DNA of 64,000 nucleotides from Variovorax paradoxus (GCF_902712855.1 NZ_LR743507.1:4946001-5010000); one strand, 5' to 3'. Counted from the stretch's first letter, positions 8,486 to 17,212 are shown. The notes: generated from the sequence alone by a model not told the origin. Translations and numbers: made by a program.

Positions 8486-9116
8486 CTTCGAAGCTCAGCG
8501 TCGCGGTGTGGCGCACTTCGTCGTATTTCTTGCCATCGATGGTGACGGCGCCGTTCACGCGGGCCGTCACCTCCAGCACATAGAGTCCCGGGAACGGCGT
8601 CGCAAGCGACACGGTGCCGTCCTTCGCGGGCTTGAGCATGCGACGCCAGCCTTCCGAGGTTTCGACGTTGACCTGCGTGGCGGGCACCGCATTGCCCTTC
8701 CAGACCAGCTTGAAGGTGTTTCCATCGGGTTCGGTGGGCACCAGTTCGAGGTCGTTCACGGCCTTGGTTTCACTGCGGCCGAAGCGCGCCTGGAACCGGG
8801 TCAGCGTGGCCTTGTCGCCTTCGATGCCGGGGCGGCTGGCCGTGGCGCGCAGGTCGGCGCCGGCCGCCGCTGCAACCACTGCGCGATCGGACTCGGCGGT
8901 CAGCGGCAGGTCCTTGCCCTCGGCCAGGAAGGCGCGCGGCGCAACCACGCTCGCCAGCGGCAACGCCGTCTTGTCGAGCTCGCCCACGCGCACGACAGCC
9001 GAACCCGCATGGGCGCTGTCGCGCGACAGCCAGAGATAGTCGGCCTGGGCGCCACCGGCGGCGGCAAGGCAGGCGGCGGCGAAGGACAGCGAACGAAGGC
9101 GGAGCGAAGAAGGCAT
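8475..9116 (-). CDS. DUF4198 periplasmic protein (nickel/cobalt-uptake-associated type)
   Basis: A 213-residue exported protein: signal peptide to about residue 25 (ending GGAQA), then DYLWLSRD, an N-terminal beta-sandwich, and a second Ig-like module (GNTFKLVWKGNAVPATQVNV, GLYVLEVTARVNG). DUF4198 proteins are periplasmic and usually sit with TonB receptors and metal transporters, where they are thought to help metal uptake. Here it is the last gene of the iron cluster running leftward from FecI, 52 bp after the DUF3325 gene. ATG 9116 gives a complete signal peptide; longer upstream frames lack one. Confidence 0.75.
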   Translation of the reverse strand: MPSSLRLRSLSFAAACLAAAGGAQADYLWLSRDSAHAGSAVVRVGELDKTALPLASVVAPRAFLAEGKDLPLTAESDRAVVAAAAGADLRATASRPGIEGDKATLTRFQARFGRSETKAVNDLELVPTEPDGNTFKLVWKGNAVPATQVNVETSEGWRRMLKPAKDGTVSLATPFPGLYVLEVTARVNGAVTIDGKKYDEVRHTATLSFEVPR

Positions 9117-9168
9117 GTGCGAAGACCGATGAGAGTCGTTGAAGACAAAGAGTGAAGAGGGACACCGC

Positions 9169-9531
9169 TCAGCGCAGCGATCCGGCAAATGCCAGGGCAA
9201 GCCCGATACAGCTCGCAACGGCCGCGAAGGCGGCAAGCCATGCCACGCCGCGTGGGCGGTAAGGTAACAGCAGCGCGACAGGCAACGCGCCGGCCGACAG
9301 CAGGCCCAGCCACGCGACCGTGCCCACCGTGGCGCCCCACGCGGACACGCAAGGAACGGCGGCGGCAGCCAGCAACACCGTGCCGCCCATCCGCAGCGAT
9401 ACGCGCAGGCGCACGGGCACCTCGCGCCGGCGGGTGAGCTGTTCGTGGTGCCGGTCCATGGCAAAGCTCAAGGCAGCCATGCCGGCGTAGGCCAGAGCGA
9501 GGCCGAGCATGGCGGCGTGTGAGGTCGTCAT
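9169..9531 (-). CDS. DUF3325 membrane protein of the iron-uptake cluster
   Basis: A 120-residue hydrophobic protein with about four TM segments (AMLGLALAYAGMAALSFAM; TVLLAAAAVPCVSAWGATVG; AWLGLLSAGALPVALLLPY; AAVASCIGLALAFAGSL). Its start overlaps the PepSY gene stop by 4 bp (ATGA), so it is translated with it. DUF3325 proteins are nearly always the small partner of PepSY ferric-reductase-like proteins in TonB receptor operons. Role inferred only from that association. Confidence 0.75.
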   Translation of the reverse strand: MTTSHAAMLGLALAYAGMAALSFAMDRHHEQLTRRREVPVRLRVSLRMGGTVLLAAAAVPCVSAWGATVGTVAWLGLLSAGALPVALLLPYRPRGVAWLAAFAAVASCIGLALAFAGSLR

Positions 9532-11150
9532 CTGGCGGTCCTCCTTTGCAGATGGCGCAGTGCGCCGATTGCCGCGAGCCCGAATGCCACGGCGCCCAGC
9601 TCGACGCCCGCGCTTTCCCAGTCGCCGCGCAGCAGCTGCGCCGGCAGGTGGTCGCCGGTGGTCAGCAGGTTGAGCACGGGCAGCAGCAGGCACAGCGCGG
9701 CCAGCGCGCCGAACTGCTCGCGCCATGCCCGCGCAGGCTGGCGAAGGAAGGCGTGCAGCAGCGCCATTCCCCACAGCGCGAAGAACACCTGCAGCTCGCG
9801 CGCTGCCCGCTGCTCGATGCCCACCGGCAGCAGCCGGTTGGCCCACAGGTAGCCCACGCAGGCCACGGCGAGCCCCGCGATGGCCGCGACGTTGAGCGCC
9901 TCCACCAGCCGGTAGACCCGCGCGGTGGCACCGCCGAATTCGCCCAGGTGCTTGTGCCGGCGCTTGACGATGAACAGCACCGCGCCCGAACCCATCATGG
10001 CGGTGCCGGCGAGCCCGCACAGGAAGTACAGCCACTTCATGCCCCAGCCGCCGTACGTGACCATGTGCAGCCCGCCCATGGCCGACTGCGCGAGCATGGC
10101 CGCGCCGCCGTCCGCCTCGCCCGGCAGGCGCACGCGCTGCACCTTGCCGGTAGCGGCGGAGAACATCGCCATGCCGGTGGTCGGGCTGAGACGGCGCATC
10201 GATTCGTCGCCGCTGTTCCAGCCGTACACGCCGATGCGCGCGCCCGCGTCGCCCGGGTGGTCGATGACGACGGCGCGCACCGCCTGCCCGATGAGTGCCT
10301 CGCCGCGCGCAGCGAACGGCTCGAGTGCCGGCACCTCCATCGGACGGCCAGTGCGCGGCGGCTTGCCGCCTTCGCCGAGCTCGGAAACGAACTGCGCCTG
10401 CGCCGCCGGACCCGTGCCGAAGTGGAGGATCTTGCCGGCCGGCATGAAGGTGGTGCCCGAGATCACGATGCCGGTGTAGGCGATCATGAACTGGAAAGGC
10501 AGCGTCAGCACCGCCACCGCGTTGTGCGCGTCGAGCCAGCTGCGCTGGCCCTTCTTCGGACGGAAGGTGAAGAAGTCCTTGAAGATGCGCTTGTGCGTGA
10601 TCACGCCCGAGACCAGCGCCACGAGCATCGCCATCGCGGCGATGCCCACGATCCACAGGCCGATGGTGCCGGCGTGCAGCTCGTAGTGGAAGTCCACGAA
10701 GTGATGGCCGCCCAGCGTGGCGCGCGCGGCATGGCCGTCGGGCTTGGACAGGGGCCGGCCGGTCGCCGGGTCGAGCGAGGCCTCGGCGTACCGGTTGTCC
10801 GCGTCGAACCAGTACACCTTGAGTTCCCCGCCGCCGTTCGCGTCGGACGGCCACAGCTCCCACATCTGCGCGCCGGGGTGGTGCTCGGCCATGTAGGCCA
10901 TGCCCCAGGCCAGGCGCTGTGCGCGGGTGGCGCCGGGCGCGGCCTTTGCCGCGGCTTCGGCGGCGGCCTCCTCGGCGTGGTGCTCCGGCGTCATCCAGTG
11001 GGTGATCGGGTCGTCGAACACCGCCAGCGTGCCGGTGAGAAAGACCGCGAACAGGAGCCACGAGAACCACAGTCCGCACCAGGTGTGCAGCCATGCCTGC
11101 GCCTGGCGAAAGCCGCCTTGCGCGGTGCCTTTCCTTTCCGCTGTGGCCAT
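9528..11150 (-). CDS. PepSY-associated TM protein (PiuB-like ferric-siderophore reductase)
   Basis: A 540-residue inner-membrane protein with four main TM helices: about residues 22-45 (WCGLWFSWLLFAVFLTGTLAV), two around 180-240, and a C-terminal block. PepSY-type periplasmic loops are rich in conserved His (EHHAEEA, GGHHFVDFHYELH, LDAHNAV) that could bind haem. Family members are proposed to reduce ferric siderophore in the periplasm. ATG 11150 lies just after the DUF3649 stop, and its stop overlaps the DUF3325 start, so three genes are coupled. The order receptor, DUF3649, PepSY, DUF3325 is a known betaproteobacterial siderophore unit. Confidence 0.85.
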   Translation of the reverse strand: MATAERKGTAQGGFRQAQAWLHTWCGLWFSWLLFAVFLTGTLAVFDDPITHWMTPEHHAEEAAAEAAAKAAPGATRAQRLAWGMAYMAEHHPGAQMWELWPSDANGGGELKVYWFDADNRYAEASLDPATGRPLSKPDGHAARATLGGHHFVDFHYELHAGTIGLWIVGIAAMAMLVALVSGVITHKRIFKDFFTFRPKKGQRSWLDAHNAVAVLTLPFQFMIAYTGIVISGTTFMPAGKILHFGTGPAAQAQFVSELGEGGKPPRTGRPMEVPALEPFAARGEALIGQAVRAVVIDHPGDAGARIGVYGWNSGDESMRRLSPTTGMAMFSAATGKVQRVRLPGEADGGAAMLAQSAMGGLHMVTYGGWGMKWLYFLCGLAGTAMMGSGAVLFIVKRRHKHLGEFGGATARVYRLVEALNVAAIAGLAVACVGYLWANRLLPVGIEQRAARELQVFFALWGMALLHAFLRQPARAWREQFGALAALCLLLPVLNLLTTGDHLPAQLLRGDWESAGVELGAVAFGLAAIGALRHLQRRTAR

Positions 11151-11152
11151 GC

Positions 11153-11449
11153 TCAGGCCCCCGCCCCGCGCAGGGCCCAGCCCAGCGCGGCGAGCGCTGC
11201 TGCCGGCAGCAGCAGGCCGATCCACGCCCGCAGCAGCGGCACCGGAGAGAACGCCCATGTCACCGCGGCGAGGTAGACCACGAAGCTGAGCTGCATGCCG
11301 CCGATCACGGCCTCGGCGCGGCCCGCCGGCAGCACCGCGGCCAGGAAGACGGCAAAGGCGGCTGCCAGCGCATAGCCGCCAATCACGGCGGCCGCGACGC
11401 GGCTCAGGAGCAGCAAAGCTGCAAGCGAAGCGAAGGAACGGAGGTTCAT
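11153..11449 (-). CDS. DUF3649 small membrane protein of the iron-uptake cluster
   Basis: A 98-residue protein with three TM helices (about 6-30, 32-60, 72-92) joined by short loops. It fits DUF3649, a family found next to PepSY proteins downstream of TonB siderophore receptors; the helix RVAAAVIGGYALAAAFAVFLAAVLP is typical. It lies 2 bp from the PepSY gene, clearly the same transcript. About 110 bp of unique sequence and a receptor remnant separate it from the intact receptor, so it may have belonged originally to the decayed receptor. Confidence 0.75.
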   Translation of the reverse strand: MNLRSFASLAALLLLSRVAAAVIGGYALAAAFAVFLAAVLPAGRAEAVIGGMQLSFVVYLAAVTWAFSPVPLLRAWIGLLLPAAALAALGWALRGAGA

Positions 11450-11562
11450 CGGGGAAAGGAAAACAGGGCGCGAAAACGCGCCCTCTCCCCCTCAATGACC
11501 GACGAGAACGAAAAAAGGGTCACGGCCGGCGCGCAAAAAGTGCCCGCCGCGCCAATTTTTTG

Positions 11563-12010
11563 TCAGGACTTGCAGTTCAACGTCGCCGCCGCGTTGCGCG
11601 GCGTGCCGAAGAGGGCTTGCCGGTCGATGCATCTGTCGTACATCTTGCTCAACAGGTTTTCGATGTTCAGCTGCAGCGACAGTCTGGGCGTGAACGCGCA
11701 GCGCGCCGTCAGCCTCACCACGGCGCGCGAGCCTAGGGTTCAGCAAAAGGTCGACGCCGCCGATGGCGCACGGGCAGTACACGCGTTCCGCTGCCAACGG
11801 TCCGGCAACCGAAGTGGCGAACAGCATGGCCTGGGCGGTCGGCATGGCGGGATGGATGCGGTCGCCGTTGCCTTCGCGGCCCGGCTTGCGCGCGATGCCC
11901 GCGTTCAGCTGCCAGCGCTCGGCCAGTTCGCCCGACTGTCGCTCAGGTGGCACACCAGTCCCACGCAGGGCGTGAACACCTCGTGGCGGCGCGCGTGCGG
12001 TCGCCGGCCG
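11563..12010 (-). pseudogene. Decayed TonB-dependent siderophore receptor (3' remnant)
   Basis: The 695-bp gap between the intact receptor and DUF3649 is not empty. On the minus strand three disconnected frames read like TonB receptor barrel: EVFTPCVGLVCHLSD near 11985, ERWQLNAGIARKPGREGN near 11900, and a C-terminus RLSLQLNIENLLSKMYDR then QALFGTPRNAAATLNCKS with a stop at 11563-11565. In functional receptors these read roughly VFTPYVGLVYDLS, ERWQLNAG and NIENLLDKKYYD...GTPRNAMATLKYKF. The remnant has internal deletions and at least two frame changes. The final phenylalanine of a normal barrel has become Cys-Lys-Ser. It is not a copy of the intact neighbour. The stretch 12011-12144 shows nothing certain. 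Confidence 0.7.
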
Positions 12011-12144
12011 CGAGACGGGCCGAACGCCAGCCAACCTGGGGGCCGCCCACGACGGCTCGAGTGTGTCTGTGAGCGGCAGGCACGCGGCGGGGAACGCCTC
12101 GCCCTTTGCAGTCCACCTTCCGCCCCCTTCCTGCCCTGCCTCGC

Positions 12145-14619
12145 TCAGAGCTTCGGCGTGTACTTCAGCGTGAACATCACGTTGCGCGGATCGCCGTAGT
12201 TGTTGTTGCCGTTGGTCTCGTTGAACGCAGGGATGTAGTAGCGCTTGTCGAAGATGTTGTTGATGTTCACCGCCAGGCTCACTTCCGGTGTCGCCTGCCA
12301 GGCCAGGCGCGCACCCCACACCGTGAAGCCCGGCACCTTGAACGAACGGTCGTAGCCCAGCGTATGGCTCTGCACCGTGAAGCCGCCGCCCACGCTGAGC
12401 CGGCTCCAGCTGCCCGGCAGCTGATAGCTGGTCCACACGCGCAGCATGTGCTTCGGCGTCCACTGGCTGAAGACCTGGCCCTTGTTGTCGGGGTCGTCGA
12501 GGAACCGGGTGGTGTTGTAGGTATAGCCGGCCGTAAGCTGCAGGCGCGGAGCGACCTCGCCCGTGAGCTCGGCCTCGAAGCCTTCGCTGCGCACCTTGCC
12601 CGACGACTTGTAGCAGTACCAGTCGGCGCAGGCATAACCGTTGTCGTAGTCGGTCACGGCGCGGTTCTTGTGGTCGTAGCGGAACACGGCCATGGACGCG
12701 TTCAGGCGGCCGTCCATCAGCTCGCCCTTCAGCCCGAGTTCGAAGTTGCGCCCGGTGATCGGCTTGAGCGGCTCGTTGTTCAACGCCATCTCGGTCTGCG
12801 GCTCGAACACCTCGGTCACGCTGCCATAGGCCGACCACTGCTTGTTCAGCGCGAACACCAGGCCGACATAGGGCGTGATCTTGCCGTTGGTGGTCACGGT
12901 GCTGCGGGTGTCGTTCGTGCGGTCCGCGTAGAGGTAGTCGTACCAGCTCGCGCGCGCGCCGACGATGGCCGTCAGCGGCTCCGCGAGCCTGGCGCGCCAG
13001 CTGCCGTACAGGCCCGACTGGCTGATGTCGTAGGCGGTGTGGCTGCTGGTGCCCCCGGCCGCAAGGATGGTCTCGTAGCTCTGCGCCGGACGGTAGTGGT
13101 CGATCGCGAAGATGTTCCCGCCGCCGGTGAAGCGGCGACCGAAGCGGTCGGTCGAGGTGTACTTCGAGTAGTTGGCGCCCACGGTCACGTCGTGCGTCAT
13201 CGACAGCGCCTCGAAGCGCCCGTTCAGGTACACGTCGAGCCCCGCCTTCTTCGAATCGAACAGGTTGTCCCAGTCGGCGAAGCTCAGGCCGCTGCCGTCG
13301 GGCTGCACGTCGCCGTGCATGCGCTGGTGCTGCGAGGTGTTCTTCTCGTTCATGCCCAGCACCGAGGCCTTGAGCTTCCAGCTTTCGTTGAAGCGGTGCT
13401 CCAGGTCGGCATACACCGTGGTCTGGTCGCTCTCGTGGCGGTTCCACCATGCACCCGTGTACACCGAGCGCGGCAGGCCGATGTCGGTGCCGTCCGGAAA
13501 GCGCGGGAAGCCGCGCAGCATGGGCCGTCCGCGCCCTTCCACGCGGCTCACGCCGAAGCCGACTGTCGTGTCGGGCGAGATGTCGTAGTCGATCGCGCCG
13601 TACAGCGTGCGCGTCCTGCCCCACACGAAGTCGGTGAACGAATGGCTGCGGTCTTCGTCGATCACCACGCGGCCGCGCAGCGTGCCTTCGGCGTTGAGCG
13701 GACCGCCTGCATCGAGCTGCACCCCGTAGTGGTCCCATGAGCCGGCCTTGCCGGTCAGCGTGAGCGTCTTCTCCGCCTGGCCGCGCTTGCGCACCAGGTT
13801 GACCGCGCCGCCGGGGCTGCCCGACCCTTGCAGCAAGCCCGCGGCGCCGCGCAGCACTTCGAGCCGGTCGTAGATCACCAGGTTCTCGGTGGCCCAGTTG
13901 CCGAGCGAATACCAGTTGCGCGGCACCGGCACGCCGTCGTACTGCCAGGCGTCGATCTGGAAGCCGCGCGACGACAGCACAGTGCCGGGCCCCACGCCCT
14001 TCACACCCACCAGGCCTGTGACGATGTTGGCCGCGTCGCGCAGGTCGACCAGGCCCTGGTCGTCGAGGCGCTGGCGCGTGAGCACGCTGACGGATTGCGG
14101 AATGTCCTTCAACGCCTGCTCGCCCTTGCCGAGGGTGACCGCCTGTGCGGTGTACGAGCGCGAGCCTTCGGTGGTGGCGCTGCGCTCGGCATCGGCCATC
14201 ACCGTGACGGGCGCGAGCACGGTGCTGTCGGCAACGCTCTCGCCGCCGACCGTGGACGGACGCAATGCATAGGCGCCGCCCGCGCCACCGGCCGCCTCGA
14301 GCCCCGAGCCGGCCAGCAGGCGAGCGAAGCCGTCGCGCACCGCGTGGCTGCCCTGCAGCCCCGGCGACCGGCGGCCCTGCACCAGCGCCGGCGGCATCGT
14401 GATGCTCACACCCGCGGCGGCGGCGAAGCTCGACAGCGTCTCGTCCAGCGGGCCCGGCGCGATGCTGTAGGCCTTGCGCGCACCGATCTGCGCAGCCGTT
14501 GTGTCGGCGGCAGGCGCCTGGGCCTGCGCCGCACCGGCGGCGCAGGCCATGGCCAGGAGTGCGCCATGCACTGCGCGCGCGATCTGGGAGTCGAAGGGAA
14601 GCGGTTGGCGACGTGCCAT
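12145..14619 (-). CDS. TonB-dependent siderophore receptor with signalling domain (FpvA/FecA type)
   Basis: An 824-residue outer-membrane transporter for a ferric siderophore. Signal peptide to about residue 34 (AAGAAQAQA), STN signalling domain about 48-110 (YSIAPGPLDETLSSFAAAAGVSI), TonB box/linker, plug about 150-270 (IPQSVSVLTRQRLDDQG, GFQIDAWQYDGVPV, LEVLRGAAGLLQGSGSPGG), then a 22-strand barrel ending in an aromatic-poor KYTPKL. The STN domain and the FecR and FecI genes just upstream show cell-surface signalling: loaded receptor activates FecR, which frees FecI. ATG 14619 gives a full signal peptide. Ligand unknown; the plug resembles hydroxamate and catecholate receptors alike. Confidence 0.92.
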   Translation of the reverse strand: MARRQPLPFDSQIARAVHGALLAMACAAGAAQAQAPAADTTAAQIGARKAYSIAPGPLDETLSSFAAAAGVSITMPPALVQGRRSPGLQGSHAVRDGFARLLAGSGLEAAGGAGGAYALRPSTVGGESVADSTVLAPVTVMADAERSATTEGSRSYTAQAVTLGKGEQALKDIPQSVSVLTRQRLDDQGLVDLRDAANIVTGLVGVKGVGPGTVLSSRGFQIDAWQYDGVPVPRNWYSLGNWATENLVIYDRLEVLRGAAGLLQGSGSPGGAVNLVRKRGQAEKTLTLTGKAGSWDHYGVQLDAGGPLNAEGTLRGRVVIDEDRSHSFTDFVWGRTRTLYGAIDYDISPDTTVGFGVSRVEGRGRPMLRGFPRFPDGTDIGLPRSVYTGAWWNRHESDQTTVYADLEHRFNESWKLKASVLGMNEKNTSQHQRMHGDVQPDGSGLSFADWDNLFDSKKAGLDVYLNGRFEALSMTHDVTVGANYSKYTSTDRFGRRFTGGGNIFAIDHYRPAQSYETILAAGGTSSHTAYDISQSGLYGSWRARLAEPLTAIVGARASWYDYLYADRTNDTRSTVTTNGKITPYVGLVFALNKQWSAYGSVTEVFEPQTEMALNNEPLKPITGRNFELGLKGELMDGRLNASMAVFRYDHKNRAVTDYDNGYACADWYCYKSSGKVRSEGFEAELTGEVAPRLQLTAGYTYNTTRFLDDPDNKGQVFSQWTPKHMLRVWTSYQLPGSWSRLSVGGGFTVQSHTLGYDRSFKVPGFTVWGARLAWQATPEVSLAVNINNIFDKRYYIPAFNETNGNNNYGDPRNVMFTLKYTPKL

Positions 14620-14639
14620 GGAGTGTTCTCTCGAAAAGG

Positions 14640-14671
14640 GTGTGAAGTTGCTGTTCCTCAAGGCTTCACAC
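14640..14671. repeat. 8-bp inverted repeat in the receptor leader
   Basis: GTGTGAAG at 14640-14647 and CTTCACAC at 14664-14671 form a perfect inverted repeat with a 16-base gap, between the putative ECF promoter and the receptor start. It could be an operator or a leader hairpin; no consensus is recognised. Confidence 0.4.
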
Positions 14672-14683
14672 GCGAGAAAACGG

Positions 14684-14712
14684 AAAGGGACACGACACGG
14701 CAGGAATTTTTC
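14684..14712 (-). promoter_or_regulatory. Possible FecI-type ECF promoter of the receptor gene
   Basis: On the minus strand GAAAAATT (-35-like, 14705-14712) is followed 14 bases later by TCCCTTT (14684-14690). FecI/PvdS promoters have an A-rich -35 and a TCCTTT-like -10, but the spacing here is short, so the call is weak. Confidence 0.3.
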
Positions 14713-14741
14713 GGCAGCCATCGCCGGCCCGGCCGAAGACC

Positions 14742-15749
14742 TCAACCGCCGGGCGGCACGACGGTCACCCAGTAGCGGGTGCGCAAGAGCACGTCGACCG
14801 GCAGGGCCTTCGGCAGGCTGTCGAGCACCGGGCCGGTATCGGCAAGCTGGAACACGCCCGACACGCGCAGGTCGGCCACCGCCGGGTCGCAACGCAGCAC
14901 GCCGGGCCGGTAGCGACCCAGTTCGGCCAGGAAGTCGTGCAGCCGCATGTTCTTCGCGCGCAGCACGCCGCGCGACCAGTCGTCGGCTTCGGGACCCACG
15001 GCCGAGACCTCGCCGACCGACGACGCCGAGAAGCCGGCCTGCTCGCCCGCACGCAACACCACGGCCTGGCCTTGCGCGCCGCCGCCGCCGCCGCCGGGGC
15101 GAACCTCCACCGCGCCTTCGAGCACCGCGACGTGGCTGCGCCGGTCTTCATGCTGCCGCACCACGAAGCGCGTGCCCAGCGCGCGCAGCAGCCCCTGACC
15201 GGTCTCGACGATGAAAGGCCGGTAGGCCGGGTCGGCGGAAGCCACGCTGTCGGGCGCGGTGTCGATGAGGATCTCGCCCGCACGCAGGCGCACCAGGCGC
15301 TGCGTGGAACCGTAGGCCACGTCGATGGCCGTCGCCGTGTTGAGCTGGATGCGCGTGCCGTCCGGCAGCCGCACCTCGCGGCGCTCGCCGGTCGCGGTGC
15401 GGTGATCGGCCAGCCATTCGCGCGCGGGCGACGCACGCCAGGCGAGCCAAGCCGCGGGCGCGGCGGTCAACAGCACGGCGAGCGCCTTGACGGCGGCGCG
15501 GCGATCGGCACGAACGGCGCGGCCCAGCACCGGCATCGCGAGGCCGCCCGGCAGCATGCCGAACTTGCGGCTCACCAGTTCGGCGCGCTGCCACGCGGCC
15601 TCGTGCGAAGGATCGGACTCGCGCCAGCGCGTCCAGCGTTTGCGCTCGGCCGGCGTGGCCTCGCCCGACTGGATCAGGAAGAACCACTGCGCGGCCTGCG
15701 TGGCGACACGCTCGTCCACGCCGGCGGATGGCTGCTGCTGCGCGCTCAA
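14742..15749 (-). CDS. FecR-family anti-sigma/sensor protein
   Basis: A 335-residue inner-membrane regulator that relays receptor occupancy to FecI. N-terminal cytoplasmic DUF4880 region (ATQAAQWFFLIQSGEATPAERKRW, W-rich), TM about 88-106, FecR domain about 120-215 (TATGERREVRLPDGTRIQLNTATAIDV, YGSTQRLVRLRAGEILID), and a C-terminal STN-like domain that contacts the receptor. A run of six glycines (coded by a GCC/GGC tract at about 15081-15100) interrupts the domain around residue 222 and may vary in length. It lies 2 bp after fecI and 122 bp before the receptor gene. Confidence 0.9.
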   Translation of the reverse strand: MSAQQQPSAGVDERVATQAAQWFFLIQSGEATPAERKRWTRWRESDPSHEAAWQRAELVSRKFGMLPGGLAMPVLGRAVRADRRAAVKALAVLLTAAPAAWLAWRASPAREWLADHRTATGERREVRLPDGTRIQLNTATAIDVAYGSTQRLVRLRAGEILIDTAPDSVASADPAYRPFIVETGQGLLRALGTRFVVRQHEDRRSHVAVLEGAVEVRPGGGGGGAQGQAVVLRAGEQAGFSASSVGEVSAVGPEADDWSRGVLRAKNMRLHDFLAELGRYRPGVLRCDPAVADLRVSGVFQLADTGPVLDSLPKALPVDVLLRTRYWVTVVPPGG

Positions 15750-15751
15750 GC

Positions 15752-16288
15752 TCAGGCAACCAGCAGGATGCAGCGCGCCATTGCGTCAGCCATGTAGCGC
15801 TTGACGGTGCGCTCACTGACCGACAGCCTGGATGCGATCTCGGCGTACCCGAGCCCTTCGAGCTGTGCCATCAGGAAGGCCTGGCGCACCGGGGCGGCCA
15901 ACCCGTCGAGCATGGCGTCGATCTCCTGCAGCGTCTCGAGAATGATGGACTGCTGCTCGGGCGATGGCGCATGCGGCTCGGGCACCGTGCTCAGCGCGTC
16001 GAGGTATGCCTGCTCGAGCGAGCGCCGGCGGTAGAGGTTGGCCAGCAGCCGCCTCGCGACGACCGTGAGGTATGCGCGCGGCTCGCGCAATTGCCAGTCG
16101 CCCTGCTTTTCTGGCATGTCGTCGGGCGCGGCCAGGATGCGCACGAAGGTGTCCTGCGCGAGGTCGGCCGCGTCGAAGGCATTGCCGAGCTTCTTGCGCA
16201 GCCAGCCCTGCAGCCAGCCGTGATGGTCGCTGTAGAGGGCCTGGACATGCGGATGGTGAAGAACGGATTCGGCGGCCATGGCGGGCAT
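15752..16288 (-). CDS. ECF sigma factor, FecI type
   Basis: A 178-residue iron-starvation sigma factor. Region 2 (LYSDHHGWLQGWLRKKLGNAFDAADLAQDTFVRIL) recognises the -10 element; region 4 (FLMAQLEGLGYAEIASRLSVSERTVKRYMADAM) binds the -35. It directs the TonB receptor gene downstream when FecR is activated. ATG 16288 or 16279 are both possible; the second fits family alignments equally. A Fur box lies 24 bp upstream, so transcription is iron-repressed. The stop is 2 bp from fecR, so the two are co-transcribed. Confidence 0.92.
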   Translation of the reverse strand: MPAMAAESVLHHPHVQALYSDHHGWLQGWLRKKLGNAFDAADLAQDTFVRILAAPDDMPEKQGDWQLREPRAYLTVVARRLLANLYRRRSLEQAYLDALSTVPEPHAPSPEQQSIILETLQEIDAMLDGLAAPVRQAFLMAQLEGLGYAEIASRLSVSERTVKRYMADAMARCILLVA

Positions 16289-16311
16289 TGCGCGACGGCT
16301 GCAGCCGCCTT

Positions 16312-16330
16312 AATAAGAATTGTTCTCATT
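16312..16330. promoter_or_regulatory. Fur box upstream of the FecI gene
   Basis: On the minus strand AATGAGAACAATTCTTATT fits the 19-bp Fur palindrome (TGAGAAC-A-ATTCTTA core). It matches 14 of 19 bases with the site at 27786-27804 in front of the second receptor. The rest of the 16289-16474 gap shows nothing else. Confidence 0.7.
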
Positions 16331-16474
16331 TTACAACTGCTGCACCGGACCGCCGCGCAGGCCGGGAACCGGTCGCTGCCGCGCCCATCGCGAGCGCGCA
16401 TCAGCATGGCGTCGTCTGCGCGGGCGGTGAGCGCAGAGCTTCCAGCGTGGCAGCCCGTGCGTCGACAGCGGCAG

Positions 16475-17101
16475 TCAGTCGCGCGGCTTGCGCAGCGCGT
16501 CGCCGGGCTCGGGACCGGTTTCGGGCGCGTTGGCGGTCATCATCTGGCTCAGCAGGCCGGCGAGCACATCGCGCTGCGACGCGTCGAACATGCGAAGCAG
16601 ATGCAGTTCGGCGGCCGCGTGCCTCGGCATTGCTTCGTCGGCCAGGCGGACGCCCTTGGCGGTGAGCTTCACCAGCACGCCGCGGCCGTCGTTCGGGTCG
16701 ATCGACCGCTTGATCCAGCCCCCCTTCTCGAGCCGCTTCAACAGGTTCGACAGGCCACCCGAAGTGAAGAGCAGCGTGCTCTGGAGACGCGAAGGCGAAA
16801 GCCGGTAGGGCGCGCCTGCCACGCGCAGGGTGGCGAGCACGGCGTACTCCTGGTACTTCATGCCGAAGGGCTCCAGCACCTGGTTCAGCGTGCGCAGCAC
16901 CACTTCCTCGAGCCGCAACAGGCGCCCGACCACGGCCTTGCCGCTGCTGTCGATGTCGGACCGCTCGCACTTCCATTGCTGGATGCCGCGTTCGACCAGG
17001 TCGGCACCGCATGCGGTGGGCGCGCCGTCCGCCGGCGCGACGGGTTCGGGCGCATCGCCTTGGGGCGGACGTCGATTCGATGCTTCTTTCCTGTGCGGCA
17101 T
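16475..17101 (-). CDS. MarR-family transcriptional regulator
   Basis: A 208-residue dimeric winged-helix regulator with an N-terminal extension of about 50 residues of no clear fold. The core runs from about residue 55 (VGRLLRLEEVVLRTLNQVLEPFGMKYQEYAVLATL) through the recognition helix (SPSRLQSTLLFTSGGLSNLLKRLEKGGWIKR) and wing (SIDPNDGRGVLVKLTAKG). It is divergent from the ABC/amidase operon and most likely represses it and itself through the two palindromes at 17179-17212, lifted by the transported compound or a CoA-like product. Ligand unknown. Confidence 0.85.
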   Translation of the reverse strand: MPHRKEASNRRPPQGDAPEPVAPADGAPTACGADLVERGIQQWKCERSDIDSSGKAVVGRLLRLEEVVLRTLNQVLEPFGMKYQEYAVLATLRVAGAPYRLSPSRLQSTLLFTSGGLSNLLKRLEKGGWIKRSIDPNDGRGVLVKLTAKGVRLADEAMPRHAAAELHLLRMFDASQRDVLAGLLSQMMTANAPETGPEPGDALRKPRD

Positions 17102-17178
17102 GACGTGCTTTCCATCAAAGGGGATGCCTTAGTGCCGCCATTGTGGTGCAGCGCGGCGGCGCGGGTTGGTCCCTATCT

Positions 17179-17212
17179 TAAATGCCTTGCATTTATCTTT
17201 TTCGAAAGATAA
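17179..17212. promoter_or_regulatory. Two adjacent palindromic operators between MarR gene and ABC operon
   Basis: TAAATGC-CTT-GCATTTA (17179-17195) and TTATCTTT-TTCG-AAAGATAA (17193-17212) are both perfect inverted repeats, sharing three bases. Such palindromes are typical MarR-dimer sites. They sit about 50 bp before the substrate-binding protein start and about 80 bp before the regulator start, suited to dual repression. Confidence 0.65.
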
